The notes under the pieces: generated by a model
The model's database searches: none
The model's input: only the letters and a program-made list of their open reading frames with translations
Told to the model about the DNA's origin: nothing
Part shown: piece by piece, positions 35,001 through 44,196 of the stretch
Position numbering within the stretch: the stretch's first letter is position 1
How the letters are laid out: each line of letters starts with the position of its first letter
Source: Phoronis australis
Lineage: Eukaryota; Phoronida; Phoronidae
Length of the DNA: 64,000 bases
Direction of reading: 5' to 3'
Assembly: GCA_002633005.1 (NCBI GenBank)
Contig: NMRA01000129.1
Location: forward strand, 434,628-498,627
Translations under genes and position numbers: made by a program

Positions 35001-35291
35001 CAAGTACTGATTAACTGAAGCACCAGTACCACTGAATGTGCTGAATTCATTATGTGGTGCAAATGATTGACTGTGGGTTGGGTGCAATAACTGCACTGCA
35101 TTCTGGGGTTCTGTGTAAGGCCAATTGGACTGATGTGAAACTGCATTTGGTGTAGACCTACAGTGTGTTATTCTGTGATAAGCCTCAGATTCACTTTGAA
35201 AACTTGACCTACGTCCACTAGCACCCCTTGGTGGACAATCGCGACGAACGTGCTTATACCAATGTGTCATTCTGATGGACAGTCTAGACAT
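31109..35291 (-). CDS. ANGEL: ANGEL-family CCR4-like endonuclease/exonuclease/phosphatase protein
   Basis: Exons 35291-34665, 33121-32867, 32411-32342 and 32019-31109, phases 0, 0, 1, about 620 residues. The first exon encodes a 209-residue Ser/Arg/His-rich, low-complexity N-terminus. The rest is a complete EEP domain with FTIASYNLLAQNLLEDN, the metal-binding Glu in VFCLQEVQ, CGDLNMEPYSLLY and the final SSDHLMLAA. All catalytic motifs are intact. Family knowledge: vertebrate ANGEL1 and ANGEL2 are paralogues; ANGEL2 removes 2',3'-cyclic phosphates from RNA and ANGEL1 binds eIF4E. An in-frame TGA 9 nt upstream of the ATG fixes the start at or after 35291. It is convergent with vasohibin. One single-copy gene here corresponds to both vertebrate paralogues. 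Confidence 0.93.
32342..32411 (-). CDS. ANGEL: ANGEL exon 3, catalytic glutamate
   Basis: 70 nt encoding VFCLQEVQSEHFEAFYKPEM and KKL. The Glu of LQEV is the conserved metal-binding residue. The donor is CTTG|GTATGA. Confidence 0.93.
32867..33121 (-). CDS. ANGEL: ANGEL exon 2
   Basis: 85 codons, phase 0 at both ends. It contains TIASYNLLAQNLLEDNQHLY, then CDRRVLEWDFRKWNLLKEM, with donor GAT|GTAAGT. The Asn of SYN is the first EEP active-site residue. Confidence 0.93.
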
Positions 35292-35330
35292 GGCAGATCA
35301 CTGGTTCTGAACTGACACAACATCCACCAT
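34665..35330 (-). CDS. ANGEL: ANGEL exon 1 (5' UTR end plus 209 codons)
   Basis: The acceptor TCATATTCCAG lies just beyond 35330, so this is not the first transcribed exon. ATG 35291 begins MSRLSIRMTHWYKHVRRD. The segment is rich in Ser, Arg, His and Gln with RSARSDTSRDQSR-like stretches and is predicted disordered. The donor TCT|GTAAAT joins exon 2 in phase 0. Another ATG at 35330 is in frame but is closed by TGA at 35300-35298. Confidence 0.8.
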
Positions 35331-35776
35331 CTGGAATATGAGAAAATTTATACATCTCACAATAGTCACAAAGTTGTCCAACAAGCTGGCCCCAGTAGAA
35401 ATGGTGAAGCTAGCCTATGAGCTTCATACGCCGGAAGTTTTTTGGCAAATTATGTCTCACATTGATTAATTATGTCTCACACTCATTAAAACATCAAAGT
35501 CATGATGTTATAACTAGGCTTGTGCTAGACTCTGAAAGGTATTAGCCAAAATAGCAAAAGCATCTGAAAACTTTTAGCCATTTTTTAAAAATTATTAGCC
35601 AAATACTTTCTCTTTTCCCAACCCTGCAATTGTTACATAGACCGAACTTTTAATTTTTCATGTTATGCACAGGTCCTTTTTATAATGTACTATAAGAAAA
35701 GACATTTGCATCAATAAACAAATGATCAACATTCCAAGACCATGTAGCAAAAACATTGTCAATTGTTTTTGCTATA

Positions 35777-36650
35777 TGTTGACCTAAAATAAATCAGGAA
35801 GGGGTTTCCCTATCCCCGGGTTACGGTGGGGGAATGCAGGCCACTAGCCCTGACCAGATAAAATCTGACACAAAATTAGTGTCATTAAAAATACACTCTT
35901 CCTTGAATAAACTAAATAATTTTCAAGAGTCAGAAAATTGGCGTTCTACCATTATTCTGCTGCTAAAATTGTGAAATTTTTAACGTTGGCTTTCAGCGCC
36001 ACGAAATATTGCGTCACCTAATGGCCAGTTTGTTTTTTTTTGCTGATTCGTCAATCAACTGTTGTTCTTTCACTAAGTTGCATACACGTTACAACAAATT
36101 ACAAAAATGGTTTCACTTCATTATAAGTTTTTAGAATTTTAATACCAGCAAACCGAATTTCAGAACAAATTTTGCTGCTGCAAAGCTGTCATCATCTCTC
36201 GAGAGATGTTGCAAACATTTGGAAATGGCACGTGTGCATGTCGTGAGCATACTCCTTTCAAAATGATGACATATTTTTCTTTGTTACAAAAGGCCAAGAA
36301 TTATGCAACAAAATGATGTTTACTAGATTCTTTTTCACTTAAATGGTTGCTACGGGCAAGATGAGTGTCAGTTGATTCACAGATTTTGCATGCACCCCAC
36401 CCGGTCTCTAGCTCTACATGTTGATACAAGTTCCACAGCGAGGTGACGAGCAGAACTACCCTGGCTGTGAGCAATTTTGAGGACTGTCGGAGCTCAACAC
36501 ACAGTGGTAACTAGATGTGTTTTGATGATATTCTTCATATATAGCTGGCTAGCAGGGTGGCCACATGGGCATTTCATTGATGTTAACCTAAAAAGAATTG
36601 GGCAAGGATCCCCCCATCCCCAGGTTACAGCGGGTACGCCGGCCACATAG
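35777..36650. repeat. Two diverged copies of a short repeat in the ANGEL 5' intron
   Basis: 35777-35850 and 36578-36650 share TGACCTAAAA/TTAACCTAAAA, ATCCCC(A/G)GGTTAC and AGGCCAC/GCCGGCCAC blocks in the same orientation. They look like remnants of one dispersed element. The rest of the 35331-37643 intron shows nothing recognisable. Confidence 0.4.
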
Positions 36651-37643
36651 ACATTTTGATGAGCAAGACATTTAGGTCCAAAAACGTTAACTTAATTTGC
36701 GGTAAAAGAGCGATTTCAGGGGGAGTGATGGACATGAAATGGAACATTTGCTTGCTATTTTTAGGACTCAGAAACGAAGTAGAAATGTTGTTTTCGGCGC
36801 AACTTGATTCGAGCTGTCAGTGAGTTGACAAGCGAGTAGGTTTCTTGAGATTAATTTTTATTGTCAAGTTGTAAAAGCATTCGCCAAGTTGGCGATTGGA
36901 CTTAGCTCTAACATCGCCAGTGCCCCTCAGAATTTACCAATGGTAAGCTGGCAAGCGGCTAACGCAAGCCTAGTAAAAAGATCACCTTAGGAACAAATAC
37001 TCCCGTAATCAAACTTCAGTTTTCTTCGAGTGGTCCTTCCTTCAGTTGCCTGCCCAAATCGCCAAGTCAGGCCATTTTCACATCATGCACGCTATAATTT
37101 TTACCACACTGACAAGGAGCTCCAATGGGGGTTCCCTATGGGAGCTCCACCGTCTCTAATGAGGTGAGATAGAGATGGTGGTCACTGTCTAGGTCTATTA
37201 CTTACTACTTACTAGAGCTTTGTGTACGATTTTGGCGTTGCATTATATATTCATGCAGCTAGCTGCATGTTTGAAAACAGAGAAATTTGCACCGCAGCTG
37301 GCATTTAAATTAAGACCACAGCAAAAGTTAGCCAGCAAGCTAGCTGTATGAAGACTGTCGTTAAAATACTATATATTTAGTATACGGCTTTGTACCAACC
37401 AAGGCTAGGAGTAGGACTAGGTCAGGACTAGGTCTAGGAGGATAGGCCAGTTTGTTACCCAGCCATTGTTGAGCACAACACTTACAGCGATCCACAGTTA
37501 GGCAACACGTAGCCCCTCGGTTGGCCTGCGGCATCCAGGGCGATGTAATTGCCTATCCACAGTAATCAAGGTTTTCAATCGTGTTGAGTAGCACAAAAGA
37601 CGGTCTCTGTTTGCACTGCCTATTAGTATTATAGTCCGATTAC

Positions 37644-37732
37644 CTCTCGTCGTCAGTCTCCAAAGGTCGTCCGCCATCTTGTTTCGCGTGCAGCGCTGCC
37701 ACGCGGGACTTAGCGTTCCAATTTGGAACGCT
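37644..37732 (-). promoter_or_regulatory. Likely ANGEL promoter and first exon, YY1-type AAGATGGCGG
   Basis: The minus strand shows CAAGATGGCGGAC (a YY1 motif overlapping an ATG at 37677), followed by an open frame of 11 codons and donor AGAG|GTAATC at 37644/37643. Just upstream is a palindrome with 10-bp arms, AGCGTTCCAA and TTGGAACGCT (37712-37732). The surroundings are CpG-richer than the rest of the window. Splicing to the acceptor at 35330 is inferred, not shown. Confidence 0.5.
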
Positions 37733-38329
37733 CGTCTGCACGTTAGGTACTAACCTCTCGGGAGAAACACGCGTGGAAGAACTGAGACTAAAATTAATGC
37801 ATTTACCGACTGTTTTTTTGAGACCACTTAAAAACTTGTTGATTTTACTAATGCACTTTTTTGTTCATTTTCAGAAGATATTTTCGAAATTAAATTTTCT
37901 TCAGACGGAACAAAAAGCAACCCAGGGATTGTTTATGCAATGTATCTATTTGTCCCAGGCACTAACCGACATCTGTTAGGCCAAAGGAAAAACGCAGCAG
38001 ACAAATGGAACACGCTGGGTGCTTAACAGTTTCGGCCCACGCCTTGGTCATCAAAATATTGTTCACTTGTTTTTTTATTGCAAAACACAGTACTGAACTC
38101 AACATTTATGTTGAAAATTTTGGTTAAAGCATTTTGAATTTATTTGAAGAAAATTAAAATACTTGAATTGATAGAGAATGGCCACCAATAAAGTAAAACA
38201 TTGACTTTATTTCACTATATTGCATTTGTTACATACAACACAGCATGACATAATCAAAAATAAAAGAAGAGATTGAGCAATAAAATTCAAATGCAACTTG
38301 GGTATTTATTTATTTATTTATGAATGCAG

Positions 38330-38576
38330 AAGCCTGTTAAAGATGAGAAAAAATCAAACAATACAATTATGGGTAATTTATTAGAACAATTGTATCGAGG
38401 TTCAATGATCAACTTCCGCCTACCAAGTCTCAAAGGCTTACAGTTCTGTTTTGGCTGACAAGGTGTTAACAGAGAATGAAGAGAAACTGAAAAGAAAAAG
38501 AAGGACAGCAGAGATAAGTGATGTTAAGAACAACAAGAGCAAAAAGTCAAATAAAGAGGTCACAAATACAAAATAA
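38330..38576 (+). pseudogene. Unrecognised exon-like segment with a frame switch
   Basis: After an acceptor-like TTTATGAATGCAG, one frame is open from 38330 (KPVKDEKKSNN, then LLEQLYRGSMINFRLPSLKG) to TGA at 38456. An overlapping frame, open from 38409, continues with VLADKVLTENEEKLKRKRR and a Lys-rich tail to TAA 38574-38576. The residue composition in both halves looks protein-like and NLS-like. It may be the last exon of an unknown gene divergent from ANGEL, with a frameshift, or a pseudogene. I do not recognise the family. Confidence 0.3.
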
Positions 38577-39333
38577 GTAAGGTCTGCCTGGAATAAAACA
38601 ATTGTGATTTATTTTCCAGAACTGAAATTCTAAATCAATTTTAATCGATTTAAAAATCGATATCATACCAGTAAAACAGTTTGTGGTTGAAGTAGAGTTG
38701 CTGTAAACCACTTTCCACTATTTTCTTGGCCTTTTTCTGTGTGGTTTTCTGTCCTTTCAAAAGGCGGCAGCACATGACGACCATAGGTGTCATTATAAAA
38801 TGGCTGCCGAAAAGCAATGCACAGTTGAACAACTCGGCTTAAGTAAAAGAAAACGTTTGAATCAACGAATACTATATATTTGTGAGAGTTAAATCATGTC
38901 CTATTCAGATCATAACTTTGAAGTGGAATAATTGGGTGAGTAAGACAACAAGCCGGTTTTATGCTTAGGCGGACGACTATAGGGTTTCGGAGTGTACCTT
39001 CCTTGTTCAACTTCTGTTGGCCTCAGAAGAAAGCGCCACCTGGCTTCACTGTAGCCCCGTGAGTTTAGCGCCATCTATGGTTGGTGGCTTCTACTTGGGT
39101 TGAGTTGCTGTTTGTGAACTTGGAATCAAGTGCTGAACTAAACATTCACAAACTGGTTGCAATACATTTTAAATACAATTTCTATTAATTTCGGAAGACT
39201 TCTCAGTGATCGCATTCGGATTTTTTACCCAATCCCATGAGTTTATGCAAGCCCCGCCTTTGCTTAAACTTAATTGGAATACTAATTCAACTTCTTCTTT
39301 ACAAAAAATCGTGTGGGTGAACCAAACATTCTC

Positions 39334-39569
39334 TGAGGAGGCAGTGTGGCCTGGTTGATATGTGCCCGCTTTCTTTGCTCGAGGTCGTGGGTTCAAGTCC
39401 CACCAGGTCACACTGCTTAACCCTTGAGCCAGGTTTCTAGCTCCTCAGCTCGGTTTTAACCATATATCAGTAAAGCATAAAAATATTTCCAGGTGATCAG
39501 TGCAATGGGCCGCCACATGCGAGGCCTGCGCACGTCTGGTACAACGTGTATCAGACCGTCTGCAATTAT
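39334..39569 (+). mobile_element. tRNA-derived SINE, plus-strand copy
   Basis: Head GAGGCAGTGTGGCCTGGTTG (box A), box B GGTTCAAGTCCC at 39390-39401, then a body matching the minus-strand copy at 13660-13893 through CTCCTCAGCT, CAGGTGATCAGTGCAATGGG and the GACCGTCTGCAATTATT end. The two copies differ at few positions, so the family was recently active. Confidence 0.8.
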
Positions 39570-40198
39570 TAAATGCGTTTTCTATTACTTTTTGCCGTCG
39601 CTCTCAAAAATACCTTTATACAAGTATTTCTGTGATTTCATCTCCTCGGACGACCACACCACTTCCCTCGTTCCACTCAGTTTCCAAAAGTCCTTTAACT
39701 GTTTATGGTTGCGTTTTTCTGATTGCGGGAACTCAGTGTTTTGCCAGTCTGTCCCTCCAAGCCTAGCTGTTGCTTCTGTTGACTATTTAGACGTCACTTT
39801 ACTTGCTCATCATTTTTTTCTGTAATCAGTTCTGTAGGAAACCTTTTCCTCAGGAAAAAAGTGTTCTGACCTTTTACTACTCATTTTACTGATGACAGAG
39901 CCACCAGCAAAATACGTCTGCACTGATTCTACCTACAACTGTGTGCTGTCATTGAAACCCACGTGATCACAGTTCCATTGAAGCACTTCAATAGTTTCTT
40001 TATTAACACTAAATCAATTTCTCATCAACCACATTTTTTCCACTTCTAACGGGAAAAACCGCGTGACACTAGTACTACGTGCTCAGTTGGCACAACATAG
40101 AACTTCGGCTACACGTTAAATGCCAAGTACGCGAACGTGAGAGATCGGTATTCCTTGTTTACTGCGTCACAATATTGACATATCATGACGGCGACATC

Positions 40199-40732
40199 CC
40201 GTTGCTCCCAACTTGTTCGATTCTAGAGCCCAACAACAAGTTGGGAAGTTTACCCCCGTAGTCAATATCTTACACAACTGATTAGCTCCATTCTGGCATT
40301 TATGGCTGGAGGGCCTGCGCTATTTTGTTCGATAATTGCTCTAATCTCCGACCAGATCAGATCTAGCCTGACTGGGCTGGGCTGATAAAAATGAAAGTTA
40401 AGTAATAACATATGTGAGCTTAAACCAATAGCATTTCTGAATTCCTCGTCAAATGCTGATCATGTTAAGTTTTTGAATCACCAAAATCGCCCAACTACAA
40501 CAGAATTTAAGACAATCTATTCTGTCCAAACGGATTACCAACGCACTGCACGGTTTGACTGTGTTCTGAATACGCGTTCGGTAATGGTGTGCAACCACCA
40601 TACGTTTCTAGCTTTGAAGCCTGGGAGATAATTGGCCTGCTTGTTATCATATGGGACAAAAGACAGAGCTGAGCCAGATGTTATCGAACGTTCAGCACCC
40701 CTCACGTCTGGAAAAGTTACTGAACGACAGAA
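40199..40732 (+). repeat. Dispersed repeat of about 540 bp, copy 2
   Basis: Full-length match to 26166-26702 in the same orientation, with small indels and substitutions. See that entry for details. Confidence 0.8.
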
Positions 40733-41329
40733 AGCTATAATGTATTTTCGCGTCCAGTCTTGTCACGCTGGGACAGCAATAGCGTGGATTTCGCGTAAGT
40801 GCACAAGGTGAGTTTTAATTGTGGATTTGTCGTGAAAGTTCGTCAAATTTATGCAACGTTTAAGTGTTTAGAAATTTTAGCCATATTGAAGATGGTGTAG
40901 CTTAGTACACTTGCGTCTTGCTAAGTTGAATGAAAAATGACCTTCGTTTTGAGGTCCTCGTAGCGTTGCTGATTTTTTTCAGAAGAGCCGCAGAAATCAG
41001 GTGGTAATGGGTGACAAATAAAATGTTTCGTGGTGAACCAACGGATATTATTTTAGAAATTTCAATTATCCTGAAGGCAAAACACAGTACATGTTCTTAG
41101 CTATCATAAAACCAGTGTGCATGAAAAGATTCGGAAACACAGAGAAAGGCTTACCGACATGAAACTTTGATTTGCTCGTTTGTCATCGACGTCAGTTTCA
41201 TTAGAATGCTTAAGTTGAATGTTTTTCGCGTTTTATCATCCATATCTAACATGAGCAAGTCATCTTCCAAGTGTGCCAAATCCAAAAGATAATAAATTCA
41301 TTTTCTTGTTGACTGCAGCGCCACCACTT

Positions 41330-41600
41330 AACTGGGGGTACGCCGAAGGATTTTTAAACGAGTACCCTTCTCTGCATAGAAATGTGCTTAATCTACGGGT
41401 ACTTTTGCCTAATCTTCGCGTACTTTACTATTTCATACAGTCCAATCACGCTAGTGCTCTCAAATTATTATGAGCAGAAAGATGATCGTTTAAGAACTAA
41501 AAGTACGCGTAGATTTAACAAAAGTTCGTGTAATTAAAAGTACGTGTGGAATACACAATAGCACGCGTAAATTAAACAAGAGCAACGCAGAGCGTTGAAA
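41330..41600. repeat. ACGCGTA-word repeat cluster, left of the gap
   Basis: Degenerate units built on TTAATCTACG(C/G)GTAC and its complement, e.g. AAAGTACGCGTAGATTTAAC, roughly 20 bp apart. The segment around 41470-41520 matches 43036-43080 in inverted orientation, so the left and right clusters may be arms of one larger structure. Confidence 0.6.
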
Positions 41601-41955
41601 TGCGCCCACAATTGCACCGTATACGGTATCCTTCTAGGGTTGTTTATTGGTACCATAAAGTGGCCAGTAGAGGGCATATATGTAGTATGTTGTACTTTGC
41701 AAAATGGAAAGGCATGGTCATTGTCTCCTCAATAGGCTAGGGGCAAAATGTGAGTGATCTTCATAATACAAGCACATCCTATACATCAGTTGCTTAAAGC
41801 ACCACAGAAACATAGAATTAAAAACAAATTTACCAACATACGAGATTAGCACAGCATTAGAATGCCAGAAACAAATTTCTACTTGGAACTTTTCCTTCAT
41901 AGTCACGAAGTAACACAAAGTATACACCTGAAGACCTATGAAAATACAGAGGTCA

Positions 41956-42418
41956 NNNNNNNNNNNNNNNNNNNNNNNNNNNNNNNNNNNNNNNNNNNNN
42001 NNNNNNNNNNNNNNNNNNNNNNNNNNNNNNNNNNNNNNNNNNNNNNNNNNNNNNNNNNNNNNNNNNNNNNNNNNNNNNNNNNNNNNNNNNNNNNNNNNNN
42101 NNNNNNNNNNNNNNNNNNNNNNNNNNNNNNNNNNNNNNNNNNNNNNNNNNNNNNNNNNNNNNNNNNNNNNNNNNNNNNNNNNNNNNNNNNNNNNNNNNNN
42201 NNNNNNNNNNNNNNNNNNNNNNNNNNNNNNNNNNNNNNNNNNNNNNNNNNNNNNNNNNNNNNNNNNNNNNNNNNNNNNNNNNNNNNNNNNNNNNNNNNNN
42301 NNNNNNNNNNNNNNNNNNNNNNNNNNNNNNNNNNNNNNNNNNNNNNNNNNNNNNNNNNNNNNNNNNNNNNNNNNNNNNNNNNNNNNNNNNNNNNNNNNNN
42401 NNNNNNNNNNNNNNNNNN
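41956..42418. other. Assembly gap (463 Ns)
   Basis: An unbroken run of N. ORFs spanning it are artefacts. It sits inside a repeat-rich region, which probably explains the gap. Confidence 0.99.
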
Positions 42419-42439
42419 GAAAACGGCAGGATAGCGTCA

Positions 42440-42712
42440 TCTCACTAATAGGTGCCTACATACCAAATTTCATGAAAATCCGTTCAGGACTTTTGAAGAT
42501 ACAAAGGTAAGCGTAAAAAACTAAAATTGCCACTAGGGGGCACACCGGTAGTCGGATCCGTCCGAAAGTTCGCACATGCCGTCCCATTCATGAATGGAAC
42601 ATATGTGCCAAATTTCATGAACGTATGTCAAAGGGTTTTGGAGATAGAGCAGCGGACGCCGGACGCCGCCCGGACGGACGGACGGACGGACGGAGATGAC
42701 GGCATAATGCGT
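42440..42712. repeat. Dispersed repeat with GGAC tandem run
   Basis: CCAAATTTCATGA blocks, TTGCCACTAGGGGGCACACC and GTAGTCGGATCCGTC occur here and, diverged, in the array at 62150-62960. It ends with a GGAC tetranucleotide run near 42671-42692. Confidence 0.65.
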
Positions 42713-42782
42713 CCACATATAAATATGTGGGCACATAATAAAATCACACGTAGATTCCGCAAAAGTACACGTATATTAATAT

Positions 42783-42982
42783 GAAGCGCCAAAGGGTTCC
42801 TAAAAGATTACATTTTACGCGTTGAAATGTGCTTAACCTACACGTATTTTTTTTAATCTACATGTATCTTTGCTTAATCTATGCGTACATTTCCTTTACC
42901 AACGCCTAAGTTTAATCTACGCGTTGATTAAGCACATTTCAACGCCAAGAAATGTACTCGCTCAAGAACTCTTTGGGGCTTC
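42783..42982. repeat. Foldback element with about 54-bp arms
   Basis: The left arm starts GAAGCGCCAAAGGGTTC and ends GTTGAAATGTGCTTAA. The right arm is its complement, ending GAACTCTTTGGGGCTTC. Between the arms are further ACGCGTA-type words. Confidence 0.7.
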
Positions 42983-43130
42983 ATACTTTTGCTTAATCAA
43001 CGCGTAGTTCTACTTAATCAACGCGCAGTTTTGCTTATTCAACGCGTACTTTTAGTTCTTAATCGATCATAGTTCTGCTCTTATCCAACACGCAGTTTTG
43101 CTTAATCAACGCGTAGTTTTACTTTAACGC
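42983..43130. repeat. ACGCGTA-word repeat cluster, right of the gap
   Basis: Units TTTGCTTAATCAACGCGTAG, with variants, repeat about every 20-22 bp; isolated words continue to about 43525. The cluster corresponds to the left-hand one in inverted orientation. Confidence 0.6.
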
Positions 43131-43224
43131 GCAGAGTTAATTATTCATTATGTCCAATCAAAGATAAGTTAACAATCCATCAGTGCGTAACGGCGCCATC
43201 ATTTACGTTGTCACTTGATAAGCA

Positions 43225-43365
43225 TAAGCGGCGCACCTTAGGGGGCTGGGGGCTATAGATCCCCATTTTTTGAATGCTATGCCGCACATGGTCTATATGG
43301 AGGGGGGGGGGCTCAGGGGGCCTTAGTCCCCCACTTTTTTCAGTGCTGCGCCGCCCATGATAAGA
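43225..43365. mobile_element. Small GC-rich element with internal duplication
   Basis: Two similar halves, each running from a GGGGGCT block to TGCxGCGCCGC(A/C)CATG, are bounded by GATAAGC and ATGATAAG. It looks like a short non-autonomous element; no target duplication was fixed. Confidence 0.4.
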
Positions 43366-43988
43366 CTCTGCAACATTCTTTGAAACTTGCCTTGTACCCA
43401 TGTTGAAAGTCTTCCTCTATTTTGAGATTTGGGAACACAGGCATGATTGGCCTGCTAAAAATTACGCGATGAGTAAAACTACGCGTTGACTAAGCAAAAC
43501 TACGCGCTGAATAATGAACACATATACATGTATAACAGTATACGACGCCTATCATCTTTCAGAATGATCCTTTCGTCTATCCTTCATTTCTCTATTACTT
43601 CCCTTCTACACCCATGATCAGGCAACCGTATACTTTCCCGTCATAGTATAATGTACAGAAAGTGCCCGTAACTCTGTTCTCCGGTCCCTATATCCCCTGT
43701 CCCAGTTGTCCAACCGATGTTTCCTCGTCCCGATGTTCCCCGGAACCTAGGTTCCTCAATACGGTCCTGTAGTGAATGACAGCTATTCTAGAACCAAGAT
43801 CCATTTTGTGACATAGGGAGGTAGTCTTTTAGCTGAATAATTAACATTAAAGTTCACGAAAGTACACATTGTAGAATAGTAGGTCGCAGAAATAGTTCGG
43901 GGTGAAATCACTCACAACAGGGTTAGGTATACTTTTAAGCCACCAAGCACTATCTGTAATGAGCCGCACACAAAAAAGTCAGTTGCAA

Positions 43989-44196
43989 TCATTCACATAT
44001 TTCTGGCTCTTGTTCTTCAGCGACATCATACTTCAACAAATTATAACAATTCGTGTATGTATCCTCCGTAGGAATGTTGTCAAAATCGATGTAATTGCTT
44101 CCGATTGACATTAGACGCTCCAATGACAGACGAATGTTGTTAAAAGAAGGTCGGTCCTCTGCGTTTTCCAGCCAACATCGCTGCATAATGTTATAA
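43989..44196 (-). CDS. RTK last exon: end of kinase domain and tail
   Basis: Encodes [20 protein letters not shown], the typical RTK C-lobe CW...RPSF motif, then a roughly 40-residue tail with NYIDF and TYTN tyrosines that could be phosphosites. It stops at 43989. Confidence 0.93.

Larger units (their letters stand above)
37733..43988. other. Intergenic region between ANGEL and the receptor kinase
   Basis: No confident gene. It contains the exon-like segment at 38330-38576, a SINE, the second copy of the 540-bp repeat, clusters of ACGCGTA-containing repeats on both sides of an assembly gap, a dispersed repeat with a GGAC-tandem run (42440-42690) and a small G/C-rich duplicated element (43225-43365). 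A GT-rich donor-like site near 40806 follows the repeat but no exon could be supported. Confidence 0.5.

Noticed and set aside
41718-42510. ORFs of 190-240 codons across the gap
   Set aside because: Most of their length is N, so nothing supports them.
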